Shown here piece after piece: positions 42,680-51,972 of a stretch of DNA of 64,000 nt (its first letter is position 1; each line of letters starts with the position of its first letter). The notes under the pieces were generated by a model. It was not told where the DNA came from. It made no database searches and was given only the letters and a program-made list of their open reading frames with translations. The translations under genes were made by a program, and so were the position numbers. Origin of the DNA: Pseudomonas sp. HMWF032 (GTDB lineage: Bacteria > Pseudomonadota > Gammaproteobacteria > Pseudomonadales > Pseudomonadaceae); the NCBI RefSeq assembly GCF_003060885.1, contig NZ_QAIG01000013.1, forward strand, positions 330,151 to 394,150, given 5' to 3'.

Positions 42680-43948
42680 TCAGGGTACGAGAGCAAGAGT
42701 GGGTCTGGAGGTATTGCGCAATGCCGCACCGCTCAATAGCCAGAAGGCAGCAGTGCCAGATACCGAGAGCACATGCTCAGAACTGACAAGCGTGGTGGCG
42801 ATGCCGAGTGACAACCAGAAAGCAGCCAGCGACAAAGGGTCACCATGGCGACGGTAGTTGTGCCACAGAGCATGGGAAACATTGGCGTAAAACCACAGGA
42901 ATATCAGCGCGGCGGGCACGCCAAGTTGATAGGCGATGCTGAAAATGGCGCCCTCACCGCCACCAATCAGCACTTGGCTATTCTGAGCGGCCACTGCGCC
43001 CTGTTGTCCGATCCCTGCACCAATCACCATGACCTGGGGCAGGTCAATAATATTTTTTTGGAGCGCAAACCAGTGTCCGATTGTTGAACCGTCGAGAAAA
43101 TTGACACTGGTGTAGACGATTTTCTTGGCCGCTACAGCGATGGCGATACAGGCACCGACAGCCATGACTATGCGAGCTAAAGGTGAATGAAACAGCGATG
43201 TGCCCGTTGCCAGGTAACCAATCAGCGCCAGACTGGCCGCCAACATGGCGCCCCGTGTACCGGACATCCAGATGCCAACAAACAGCAGGGCGCACAGTAG
43301 GAGTCCCATGAAGCGCGCTCGCCGCTCCAGCCAGGCCACAGATATCATCGCGGCAACCGCGAGGAACATACCCTGCGCCAGTGGCGAAGCTAACAGGCCG
43401 GCCGCGCGGCGCTCCCTTTCGACACCCCCATAGAAATTCCAGGGTAGTCCGCTCTCCGGGTTGGCCCCCAACAGCACGCCTTTCACGTTCAGTATGTAGC
43501 GTGGAAAGTGGATGGTATCGATCCAGAAGCGGGTGTGGCGCAGCTCCCATGCTCCGAAGAGCATGCTGGCGAGTCCCAGCAACACCAACAACGCGGCGAG
43601 CCTGCGCAGTTGCGCCGGCTGTAACACGCAATAGAACCCTGTCAGGAACAGCAGCACTGGAATCATCAGCGTGCCGTACGAGCCGATCAGAATGCCAAGC
43701 GGGGTCTGACCTCTGTTTATCAGCAGGTAAACCAGGGCCAGGCTGCTGTATATCAATATCGGCAACAAGAGACGCAACGGCATGCGCACGCTGATCAAAC
43801 AACACCCTGCCATCAGAACGATCACGGCGTCACGCACATAACGCAGCAGGCCGGCTGCTGGCGATGCACCACCGTCGTACAGCCAGGCGGTGGCCAAGTC
43901 ACCCAGGTGAATCCACAGGACCAGTACTGCGAGTAGGGCGAACCTCAT
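42680..43948 (-). CDS. O-antigen ligase / Wzy-like polymerase (second)
   Basis: A 422-residue PF04932-type membrane protein with about eleven segments and a long periplasmic loop. Start taken at RFALLAVLVLW, whose ATG overlaps the methyltransferase stop (ATGA); a longer frame upstream runs through that methyltransferase. Position between Wzx-, Wzz- and WecG-like genes favours the polymerase role, with the 40609 protein as ligase, but the assignments could be reversed. Confidence 0.75.
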   Translation of the reverse strand: MRFALLAVLVLWIHLGDLATAWLYDGGASPAAGLLRYVRDAVIVLMAGCCLISVRMPLRLLLPILIYSSLALVYLLINRGQTPLGILIGSYGTLMIPVLLFLTGFYCVLQPAQLRRLAALLVLLGLASMLFGAWELRHTRFWIDTIHFPRYILNVKGVLLGANPESGLPWNFYGGVERERRAAGLLASPLAQGMFLAVAAMISVAWLERRARFMGLLLCALLFVGIWMSGTRGAMLAASLALIGYLATGTSLFHSPLARIVMAVGACIAIAVAAKKIVYTSVNFLDGSTIGHWFALQKNIIDLPQVMVIGAGIGQQGAVAAQNSQVLIGGGEGAIFSIAYQLGVPAALIFLWFYANVSHALWHNYRRHGDPLSLAAFWLSLGIATTLVSSEHVLSVSGTAAFWLLSGAALRNTSRPTLALVP

Positions 43949-44946
43949 TGCCGTGCAGCCTGCTTCAAGCGCGCGCGATACTGTCGCCAGCGCTGTAACT
44001 CGCCCACCAGGCCAGCACCGAGAAGCTGCAGGGCAAGCCTCTTCAGGATCGCCTTGAGACGATCTTTCCAGCCCCACGCCACTCGGCCGATCCATTCATC
44101 AATGGCCGCCACAGAAGCGGCCTGTGCCGGCTGTATAGGCTGCGGTACGCGTTGTGCTGGCCGTTGCGCTTCCAGCCATAGCGTGCCCGGCAAGCTGCTG
44201 AGTGGGTTGACACCACAATGGATCACCGAGAAGCCGGCAGCTTCGGCAAGGCGCCGGAGAGAGTCTGCACAGAAATACGTCAGGTGTGCAGGGTGCACAA
44301 ACAAGCGCGTATGCCAGTCACTCATCAGATCCGGCACTTCGATCCACACATATCCACCGGGGCGTAATCGCTGCGCAGCGTCCTCCAGAAACCCGCGCGG
44401 GTCGATCAGATGTTCCAGTACATGAAAGGCCACAACGGCGTCTTGGCTGGCCGGCATCAGGTCACGGAGACTGCCGACAAAGTCCACGGTCGCGCCTTCC
44501 AACAGGGCTTCGCGTTGTGTCTTGTCTGGCTCGCTCGCGCTTAAATGCAGGTCGGGGCGTACGGCGGCGGCCTGGCCGAGAAATGCGCCAAACCCTGAGC
44601 CCATTTCAAATACATGAGCGCTTTGATGCAACTTGGGGGCGAGCAGCGACACACGCAGCTGGGCGGTCTCACGATCGCCGCGCCATGCAAAGAAACGCTC
44701 GGTGCTGTTCCAGGGGACCTCAGCAGGAAACAGACGCCGATATGCACCGGCATAAAAACGTGCAAGGCCGGCTTCGCTGAATCCGGGGCTCAGATACACG
44801 GCTGCACAATACCCGCAACGCCGCAGAGTCTGCTGCGAATGTGCATAGGGCTCAGGCCAGAAGTGCCGTTGAGCGTGCGTGCTGCCGCACATCCGGCACT
44901 GCCCGGTATCGGCTGCCAGGCCCCAGTCATGCCTGCGGTCAGCCAT
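43945..44946 (-). CDS. Class I methyltransferase with N-terminal zinc knuckles
   Basis: A 333-residue Methyltransf_23 protein: CRMCG and CGYC at the N-terminus, SAM motif VFEMGSGFGAFLGQ, then FHVLEHLIDPRGFL and WIEVPDLMSDW. Same architecture as the 30976-31935 product, so likely a paralogue, possibly methylating the polysaccharide repeat. The start at MADRRHDW lies inside the end of the asnB-like gene (8-base overlap). It ends in an ATGA overlap with the polymerase gene. Confidence 0.83.
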   Translation of the reverse strand: MADRRHDWGLAADTGQCRMCGSTHAQRHFWPEPYAHSQQTLRRCGYCAAVYLSPGFSEAGLARFYAGAYRRLFPAEVPWNSTERFFAWRGDRETAQLRVSLLAPKLHQSAHVFEMGSGFGAFLGQAAAVRPDLHLSASEPDKTQREALLEGATVDFVGSLRDLMPASQDAVVAFHVLEHLIDPRGFLEDAAQRLRPGGYVWIEVPDLMSDWHTRLFVHPAHLTYFCADSLRRLAEAAGFSVIHCGVNPLSSLPGTLWLEAQRPAQRVPQPIQPAQAASVAAIDEWIGRVAWGWKDRLKAILKRLALQLLGAGLVGELQRWRQYRARLKQAARQ

Positions 44947-46780
44947 AAAACTTCCGGTACCAGAGCGCCACCGACAGCGCGAGCCACAGGGTGCTGTGCT
45001 GATTATCGGTCGCCAGGCGGCTGCGCAGTTTGTCGGTATTGAGAAATGCACGGAGTGCACTGGGCATATCGTTCAACAACTCCTGCCAGGGCAGTCGGCT
45101 GACGAGAAACTGCTCGGCATGGCCAAACCCGGTATTTTTGGGTGTGTCGGTGATTGACGCCGGTAACAGTCCTCTGAAAGCTGTGCGCAATAGTGTTTTC
45201 GAATGACGCTCACTGACACGCATCAAGGCTGGTGTACTGAGGGCGCGCTCGACCAGCCGATGATCCATGAAGGGACTGCGCAGCTCGACCCCAGCGCTCA
45301 TGCTATTACGGTCAGCAATGCGCAGCACCATGGGCAGCAGGTTATTCAGCTGGTCCTGACGCAAGAGGTCTTCCAGGCTGCTGCGCATGCCATTCTGTAT
45401 CGCCGCGAGGCGGTGCCGCTGTGAGTCCCAGAGATCATCGCTCATCAGGTCTGCACTGGGCCTGTGCCGACGCAGCAAGGTGCTCAGCGGCGCACGTGGT
45501 AGCTCCCATACCAGACGATTAAGCAGAAGCCCCGGAGGAAATGCCCGATGCCTGAGCATGTTCACCAACCCGACAAGGCGTCCCGACTTCAGAGCATCAC
45601 GCGCGGCCACGGACAGGTAACGCGCGGGATAGCCACCAAACAGTTCATCCGCGCCTTCCCCGGAAAGCACCACTTTGTAACCCTGTTCGCGAATCGCCCT
45701 GTAGGTTCTGAAACTGGCCAATGCCGATGGGGTGGCGAAAGGCTCACCCTGTACCCCGACCAGCGCCATCAATTCATCGGCTGACGGGATAGGAGAATAC
45801 CGCACGATACGGTGCAGGTCGGCATGGCCACTCGACTGCATCAGTGCTGCTGCGCGGGCGGTTTCATCAAACGGCGCTTGCTCTGCCTCGCAGTACCCAT
45901 ACGTGAAGGCGCCCGTGAGGGCTTGCCGAGGCTGCTGGCTGGCATTCAGGGCCACACGGGTGATGATGGCGCTGTCCAATCCGCCTGACAACAAACTGGC
46001 CACTGGCACATCCGCACGCAAACGCAGACGAATGGCATCTTCCAGCAGCGGCCGCAACTCAGCCGCAGACAGCGGTGCCATGCTGCCTGGCTCAGGCCAT
46101 TGGTGATAAGGCCGGGCGCTGAAATGCCCGGTACGGCTCATGCGGCAAACCATGCCGGGCGGTATCGCGTGAATACCCTCGAAGAAGGTGGCCGTTCCCT
46201 GTTCGGAAAACCCGGTGACCAAGAAGTCGAAGAGCTTTTCAGGATTAGGCGCTGGATATCCGCCGCGCATAACCGCAATGGCACTGATCTCGCTAGCCAG
46301 CGTCGCCTCGCGGCCGTCGTGATGCAGGTACAGCGGCTTTACCCCGAGCCGATCACGGCAATACACCAGATCTCCGCTGGACGAATCCCACAGCACCACT
46401 GCCCACATGCCATTGCAGCGTGAGAAAACCGCCTCGCCCCAGATGCGCCAACCGTGCAGCAGTACTTCTGTATCGCCATCTGTCACGAAGACGCAGCCAA
46501 GCTCACGCAACTCGTTACGCAGTTCAACAAAGTTATAAATAGCCCCGTTAAAAACCAATGTTGTGCCGGTCAGCGGGCAGCGCATGGGTTGTTGTGCGGC
46601 ACGACTGGTATCAAGAATGGCCAGGCGACAATGGCCGAGCACGGTCAAAGGTGCCTGCTCGACCTGATGCAGCGCTTCTGCATCAGGGCCGCGCCGCGCC
46701 AATGTATTCAGTGCATGCTGGGCGCGTCGTTGCAGGTTGTCTGATACGCCAAAGGCGCGTACTGCAATCAGGCCGCACAT
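44939..46780 (-). CDS. asnB: Glutamine-hydrolysing asparagine synthetase-like amidotransferase
   Basis: A 613-residue class II amidotransferase. It starts MCGLIA with the Cys2 glutaminase nucleophile and RRGPD following, and carries the synthetase ATP site LLSGGLDSA near residue 250 and SGEGADELFGGYP near 370. In polysaccharide clusters such proteins often amidate uronic-acid carboxylates rather than make asparagine, so the substrate could be a sugar. It differs from the lasso cyclase at 34151, which lacks the Cys2 site. Confidence 0.88.
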   Translation of the reverse strand: MCGLIAVRAFGVSDNLQRRAQHALNTLARRGPDAEALHQVEQAPLTVLGHCRLAILDTSRAAQQPMRCPLTGTTLVFNGAIYNFVELRNELRELGCVFVTDGDTEVLLHGWRIWGEAVFSRCNGMWAVVLWDSSSGDLVYCRDRLGVKPLYLHHDGREATLASEISAIAVMRGGYPAPNPEKLFDFLVTGFSEQGTATFFEGIHAIPPGMVCRMSRTGHFSARPYHQWPEPGSMAPLSAAELRPLLEDAIRLRLRADVPVASLLSGGLDSAIITRVALNASQQPRQALTGAFTYGYCEAEQAPFDETARAAALMQSSGHADLHRIVRYSPIPSADELMALVGVQGEPFATPSALASFRTYRAIREQGYKVVLSGEGADELFGGYPARYLSVAARDALKSGRLVGLVNMLRHRAFPPGLLLNRLVWELPRAPLSTLLRRHRPSADLMSDDLWDSQRHRLAAIQNGMRSSLEDLLRQDQLNNLLPMVLRIADRNSMSAGVELRSPFMDHRLVERALSTPALMRVSERHSKTLLRTAFRGLLPASITDTPKNTGFGHAEQFLVSRLPWQELLNDMPSALRAFLNTDKLRSRLATDNQHSTLWLALSVALWYRKFYG

Positions 46781-46814
46781 GTCGGTTGCTCAAGCGTGTT
46801 CATGAATGTGCCAC

Positions 46815-48173
46815 TCAACGAGGCGTTATGAGGTAACAGGGCGGCAGTCTATAAAGCCCGCCAAGCAGCGGCAGCGCCAGTACGGCTGCCGTCAGCAAAT
46901 ACCAGGAGGTCGTACCGGCGGCGCAGGCGATCAGTGACACCATCAGTGCTATTGCGCCGCCCTGACTGAGCCGAAGCTTGATAACACAGAGCAGGGCAGC
47001 CATCGCCAGGAACCCTCCAAGCACACGTGCCCATAACAGGTAAGCGCCCTCTCCCGTGCAACTCACGGCGACCTGCAGCACTGCGCTGACTGCCAGCGTG
47101 ACCAGAAATGGTCTCATAAACTGTCGTTCCAAACGGGCGCTGATCAATAACAACACGAGAAAGCCGCTAGCCGCTGAAAGGCTCCAGATCAATACAACGA
47201 TGGCTGACAGCCCCAACCAGTAGCGATACTCCGGGGCCGGAACGACGTCTTGAAGCAGCAACCCGACGACCAACACAGCGGCTGTTGCCCAGGTCAGCAC
47301 AGAAGCGCTCGACACAATTTTAAGACGGCCTTGCTGACTCTCTGCTTCAGCGAGAAGTAGGCGCCCGAGCTGTGCTTGTATGCCCGCCAATCCGCTGATG
47401 ACGTGGTTGAGCAACAAATAGAATGGCAAATAGCTGGGTGCCAATGGCGCCAGCAGGAAGGCAGTCAGACGATCATGCAGTGTTCCGCAAACTGCCATGG
47501 TTGAGAGGTGCATGGCAGCGGTTATATTGCCTACGCCCCGCATTGGCAGCCACAGGATGGCCTGCCGGCTGTAGAGAACATTTATGAGCGCCTGCAGCAG
47601 ATAGCCAAGACTGACCGCTAGCCCCGCAGTGATTGCCACATCCAGCGACAACGTACGGTGCAACAACCACCAGCAGAGCAACGCGGCAGGCCAGGCAATC
47701 TGTCCCAGCAGCAGCCCCACCAGACGCTGCCCTCCCGCAATTGTCGGAGATGAGAAATTGAACAAGGCAAACAGGCAGGCGGGCGCCGCACTTAATAGAT
47801 AGCTTTGGCTGCTGCCTTTGCTCGCCAAGAGCAACCAGCCGCCGATACCCAGCACCAGCAACAAGAGTGTGGCGATCAGTTTATGGCCCAGGCCGCAACG
47901 CCAGAGTCGCGGCCATTCGGGAGCCTGCCTGGGCTCACGCAGGAAGAGCGAGGCGTAACCCAGATCAGCGACAAATATCAGTGTCATCAGCAGCAGATGA
48001 GCCAGCCCCACGACGCCGTACTCCGCCGTACCGAGCAGTCTGAGCAGAAACAACTGGAACACCAGATTGGCTAATTGCCCTACGCCGTAAGTCGATGCCG
48101 CCAGGAGCAACGATTGGCTGATCCGTGTTGACGGCCAGCTGTCACTGACGCGCTCGGGAACACCTGGATTCAC
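46815..48173 (-). CDS. Oligosaccharide flippase (Wzx-like)
   Basis: A 452-residue polytopic protein with about twelve membrane segments, beginning its fold at ISQSLLLAASTYGVGQLANLVF, typical of MATE-like polysaccharide exporters. Start set at the GTG at 48173, which overlaps the epimerase stop (GTGA). It should flip lipid-linked repeat units across the inner membrane for the Wzy/Wzz-like proteins. Confidence 0.82.
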   Translation of the reverse strand: MNPGVPERVSDSWPSTRISQSLLLAASTYGVGQLANLVFQLFLLRLLGTAEYGVVGLAHLLLMTLIFVADLGYASLFLREPRQAPEWPRLWRCGLGHKLIATLLLLVLGIGGWLLLASKGSSQSYLLSAAPACLFALFNFSSPTIAGGQRLVGLLLGQIAWPAALLCWWLLHRTLSLDVAITAGLAVSLGYLLQALINVLYSRQAILWLPMRGVGNITAAMHLSTMAVCGTLHDRLTAFLLAPLAPSYLPFYLLLNHVISGLAGIQAQLGRLLLAEAESQQGRLKIVSSASVLTWATAAVLVVGLLLQDVVPAPEYRYWLGLSAIVVLIWSLSAASGFLVLLLISARLERQFMRPFLVTLAVSAVLQVAVSCTGEGAYLLWARVLGGFLAMAALLCVIKLRLSQGGAIALMVSLIACAAGTTSWYLLTAAVLALPLLGGLYRLPPCYLITPR

Positions 48174-49096
48174 TGCACGCGATCCGGAAAAACCACACGC
48201 TGCAGGGCTTCGCTGAATGGATAACGCGGCTGCCATCCGAGCAGTTCACGCGCCCGGCCAGGGTTGCCCAACTGGCTGGGGCGGTCGACGCGCCGCTTGC
48301 GTGCCTGATCGACTGCTACGTTGACTTGCACCCCGACAAGCTGCCCAAGCTGTTGCACCAACTGCTCGACGGAGTGTTCAACGCCTGAGCAGAGGTTGAT
48401 GGCGTCAAATGCTACATCGGTACGGCTGTCGTGCAGCATGGCAATCAAGCCACGGGCAATATCGTCGGCATGCAGGTAATCACGCCTGGGGGTCAGATTC
48501 CCCAGGTGGATGCAACCATCCGAGGACTGACGAAGCTGTTTGAGCACGTCCGGGATCAGGTGTGCATTGGGGTCGTCGTGAGCAACTGTATTGAAGATCC
48601 GGGCTGCGCGACCCATACGCTGGCCACGGCTACTCCAGAATTGCAATTGCTGTTCGTTGCAGTACTTGGACAGCGAATAGTTGTCGGCCGGAGCCAGAGG
48701 GCTAGAGTGCTCGGTCAATGGACCGTCCTGCCACGCATAGACGGCACCGCTCGAGGCGATCACGACTCGCTGGACATCAGCCTCTTCAGCAGCCTTGAGC
48801 ACACGTTCGGTACCCAGCACATTGACGTCAAGGCAGTATGCGCGCTGGTTCTCGCAGGTGGGAATGTGATGCACCGCCGCCAGATGCAGGATGGCATCGG
48901 GGCGAAATGCAGCGAGAACCTCAGCGAGCAGTGCCTCATCACCTATATCGCCAGGCACCGCCAACGTAGCCTCGGGCATAGGCAAGCCACTGGACAGATT
49001 ATCCAGCACGGCGACGTGCCCCCCGGCCTGACGCCATTGTTGCGTGACTCGACGGCCTATCATGCCTGCGCCACCGGTCACCAATAAGCGCATCAT
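48170..49096 (-). CDS. NAD-dependent sugar epimerase/dehydratase
   Basis: A 308-residue extended SDR protein with TGGAGMIGRRV (NAD-binding GxxGxxG), IASSGAVY and YSLSKYCNE (catalytic Tyr-x-x-x-Lys). Acts on a nucleotide sugar; which one is not clear. GGAGG seven bases before the ATG at 49096 sets the start, which overlaps the Wzz-like stop (ATGA). Followed in the same operon by the flippase. Confidence 0.85.
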   Translation of the reverse strand: MMRLLVTGGAGMIGRRVTQQWRQAGGHVAVLDNLSSGLPMPEATLAVPGDIGDEALLAEVLAAFRPDAILHLAAVHHIPTCENQRAYCLDVNVLGTERVLKAAEEADVQRVVIASSGAVYAWQDGPLTEHSSPLAPADNYSLSKYCNEQQLQFWSSRGQRMGRAARIFNTVAHDDPNAHLIPDVLKQLRQSSDGCIHLGNLTPRRDYLHADDIARGLIAMLHDSRTDVAFDAINLCSGVEHSVEQLVQQLGQLVGVQVNVAVDQARKRRVDRPSQLGNPGRARELLGWQPRYPFSEALQRVVFPDRVQ

Positions 49097-50313
49097 GTCG
49101 CCACCTCCACAATCAGCCAACGCCGCAGTCTGTGCGGCAGCCAGGGCAGCACAGGGCGGTCTTTTCGCAGCAGAACGTGGATCGCAAGCAGTACTGAAAG
49201 ACCGATCAGCGTGACGGCGAAACTCGCCAGCCCGACAATCAGCGGATTGCGCGCAGCAACAGGCGAAGCGGAAACCGCTGAACGCGTCTTGAGACCAATC
49301 GCCTGATGCCGGGAGACAATATGGTTGAGTTTCAAGTCCACCCTTTCCAGGGCTTCTCGCACGGCTGCAGACGGTGGTGTCTGAACGCTGAGCAGTTGCT
49401 CGCGGTTCTTGCTGAGCTGATCAAGAAGATCGCTACCGGCTGAGGCATGGCGAATCGCCCAGTCCATATCGGCCATCAGTTGAGCAATCGCGTCCAAGCG
49501 GTCGAGCTCATGGCGGCTCAAACGTGCCTTGGCCTGCAATTCGGAAACCGTTGTTTCCAGAGCTACGATTTGCGGTAAAGGAGACAGGTATTTGCCGCCG
49601 CCATCGCTGACCGAAAACAGCGTAACCGTTTCAAGCGAACGCAACTGAGGATAGCGCTCCAGTACAGCTTGCATGTCGGCAATGCGTCTGTGGTTCTGTT
49701 CAATCTCAAAATCGGCTTTCAGGATATCCAGATTGAGCTGCGGGCGTTCAGTCAACTCCGCTTGGCTTTTGCGCGTTAGATCGATCAAGCTGTTTGCCAA
49801 GAACGCGCCACGCACATGCTTCGTCAATGCATCCAGTGTCGTGCTGGCTTGCTCTTCACTGCTCACGCGCAAGGTAAACTCCAGGCCCAGACCACCGCTC
49901 TTCTGGAATTGTTCGGCCGGAATATCCCTCACATCATCTCGATTGAGCGCCGCACGATAGTGAAGCGCACCGCGCCAGTATTCCGGTTTGAGTGCGCGCT
50001 GGTGCAAGTGCCCAGTGCTATCGCCAGCCGCTGCATCGGGGTTGCTGAATGACCGAGCCACCCAGCGTTGATCCCACAAAAACGGTTGCACCTGGCGCAA
50101 CTCTTCCAGGGTGATCTCCGGGACCTCAAGCAGGGCCGTGACGGTATACAGCGGTCGATTGGCCACCCAGCTGGCGGCACTTAGGCCAGCCAAGAGCGCG
50201 GCAATAAACAGCAGCCGGCCATAGCGTTGATAAAACGTCAGTAAGCGAAGCAGCAACTCACCCAGAAAGACTTCGTCAGCGGGCCTGGAGGAGGTGGGTG
50301 TGGGCGTGTGCAT
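49093..50313 (-). CDS. Chain-length determinant (Wzz-like) protein
   Basis: A 406-residue bitopic protein: membrane segment near residues 33-52, a long periplasmic coiled region (~60-345), and a second membrane segment near 358-380, the PCP/Wzz layout, without a C-terminal tyrosine kinase. It regulates polymer length. First gene of the minus-strand operon; the promoter should lie in the 140 bases upstream (50314-50455). Confidence 0.82.
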   Translation of the reverse strand: MHTPTPTSSRPADEVFLGELLLRLLTFYQRYGRLLFIAALLAGLSAASWVANRPLYTVTALLEVPEITLEELRQVQPFLWDQRWVARSFSNPDAAAGDSTGHLHQRALKPEYWRGALHYRAALNRDDVRDIPAEQFQKSGGLGLEFTLRVSSEEQASTTLDALTKHVRGAFLANSLIDLTRKSQAELTERPQLNLDILKADFEIEQNHRRIADMQAVLERYPQLRSLETVTLFSVSDGGGKYLSPLPQIVALETTVSELQAKARLSRHELDRLDAIAQLMADMDWAIRHASAGSDLLDQLSKNREQLLSVQTPPSAAVREALERVDLKLNHIVSRHQAIGLKTRSAVSASPVAARNPLIVGLASFAVTLIGLSVLLAIHVLLRKDRPVLPWLPHRLRRWLIVEVAT

Positions 50314-50455
50314 GATTTGACCTGATTAACCCACCCCCTGCTGATTGCCGGTAGGCAACTCGGGGGCGGTAAAAGCAGGTGAATGTGCCATAGCGACCAG
50401 TACGGTGCAAAGCTCAATACCCGTGCAATTGCCGCAGGCCGGGTACCACGCGCTG

Positions 50456-51421
50456 TCAGTGATGTTTGCCGTGCATGCCCTGCGCCCGTAAAAACGCCAG
50501 AAACGCTTCGCGTGAGCTGTAGCGTGGGCTAAAGCCGAAGTTCTGTTTCAGCCGGCGATTGCTCAACACCGGGCGGTAGCGCAGAAAATCCACCTGCTCC
50601 GGGCCGTATGGGCTGAGGCCCAGGGGTTTGAGCACGTGCAACGCGCTGCGGATCAGCCAGGCCGGCAGGGCACGGTAGGGTTTGCCCAGCAGCTCGGCGA
50701 TTTCCTTGAGTGACAGCGCGCCATCACCGGCCAGGTTGAAGATACCAGCGCTCTGCTGGCGCAGGCCGCGGCAGATGATGTCCAGCACATCCTGATCCCA
50801 GATAAACACGAAGCGGCTGTCGCTGCCGCGGATACCCAACACCGCCGACTTTTTGAACAGCTCGGTGATCTGGTTGTTGACCTGTTTGCCGAGAATGGTG
50901 CCGGGGCGCAGCACCAGCTGCTTGAGTTGCGGATGCTGCACACGAGCCTCGGCCAGCAGCACCTCCACTTCACGTTTGTGCTTGGCGTAGGCGAACTGCG
51001 CATGGCCGCGCAGCGGCTGGTCTTCATCCAGCCACTCGGCATTCTGCGGGTCATAGCCATAGGCGGCACCGGAGCTGGTAACGATCAACTGTTCGACGCC
51101 ATGGGCCGCAGCCGCCTGGATCAACGATTGGGTGCCGCCGACATCGATGGCATGCAGCTGTTCTTCGCTCATGCCTGGCGGCGGCGTGACCACCGAGGCC
51201 AGGTGAACAATCGCCTGTGGCTGCCAGGTCGCCATGCAATCCTCCACGGCGGCCGGCTGACTGATATCGAGCAGCACCGGTTCGATATTCAGCTTCATCC
51301 CGGCGCGGTTCTGCGGGCGGATATCAGCGGCAATCAGCAGCCACTGAGGGTGCTGAATAGCCAACTGGTTAAGCAGCTGCTGGCCGATATAACCGGCTGC
51401 ACCTGTGATCAAGACGCGCAT
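50456..51421 (-). CDS. SDR-family NAD(P)-dependent epimerase/reductase
   Basis: A 321-residue extended SDR with ITGAAGYIGQQL, HLASVV, VTSSGAAYG and a YAKHK catalytic pair (Tyr-x-x-x-Lys). The ATG at 51421, with GGAG six bases upstream, is preferred over one four codons earlier. It is separated from the polysaccharide operon by about 140 bases and may be independent of it. Substrate unknown. Confidence 0.82.
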   Translation of the reverse strand: MRVLITGAAGYIGQQLLNQLAIQHPQWLLIAADIRPQNRAGMKLNIEPVLLDISQPAAVEDCMATWQPQAIVHLASVVTPPPGMSEEQLHAIDVGGTQSLIQAAAAHGVEQLIVTSSGAAYGYDPQNAEWLDEDQPLRGHAQFAYAKHKREVEVLLAEARVQHPQLKQLVLRPGTILGKQVNNQITELFKKSAVLGIRGSDSRFVFIWDQDVLDIICRGLRQQSAGIFNLAGDGALSLKEIAELLGKPYRALPAWLIRSALHVLKPLGLSPYGPEQVDFLRYRPVLSNRRLKQNFGFSPRYSSREAFLAFLRAQGMHGKHH

Positions 51422-51613
51422 GTACCTCTCCATAACGCAGCGCGGACGCTACATTTTCACCGACTGTGTTTACCCATTGCAGGCTATCCAGCGGGTTGCG
51501 CGGAGGCAGTGGCAAGGCTGGCCAAACAGCGTGGCGAAAGGCGACAGATGCGGGTGCCCTGGCCAGCTGGGCGCGCTATGCTCTGCGCCCCGCCATTCCC
51601 CAGACATGCCGAC

Positions 51614-51961
51614 ATGAGCCACGCCGAACAGAATCTGCGTATCGACTACCTTGAATTCGCCGCCGTCGACCTGCCGGCGCTCAAGCAGTTTTACCAACAA
51701 GTCTTCGGTTGGCACTTTACCGACTACGGCCCGCACTACAGCAGCTTTACCGATGGACGCATAACGGGTGGTTTCACCACCGATGTGGCCGTCGGCGACG
51801 GGCCGCTGGTGGTGATCTACGCCACAGACCTGCAGGCTGTGTGCACCCAGGTGGCAGCGGCAGGCGGGCAGATCACCCAGGCGATCTTCAGTTTTCCCGG
51901 CGGGCGGCGTTTCGAGTTTCGCGATCCCAGTGGCAATCGCCTGGCCGTGTGGTCGGAGTAA
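51614..51961 (+). CDS. VOC-family (glyoxalase-fold) protein
   Basis: A 115-residue glyoxalase/bleomycin-resistance fold protein: DYLEFAAVDLPALKQFYQQVFGWHFTDYG at the start (first beta-alpha-beta unit) and FEFRDPSGNRLAVW at the end, where Glu is a likely metal ligand. Reaction unknown. An open frame runs far upstream through the opposite-strand epimerase gene, but the ATG after CATGCCGAC is the natural start. Confidence 0.85.
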   Translation: MSHAEQNLRIDYLEFAAVDLPALKQFYQQVFGWHFTDYGPHYSSFTDGRITGGFTTDVAVGDGPLVVIYATDLQAVCTQVAAAGGQITQAIFSFPGGRRFEFRDPSGNRLAVWSE

Positions 51962-51972
51962 GCGGACGTCCC

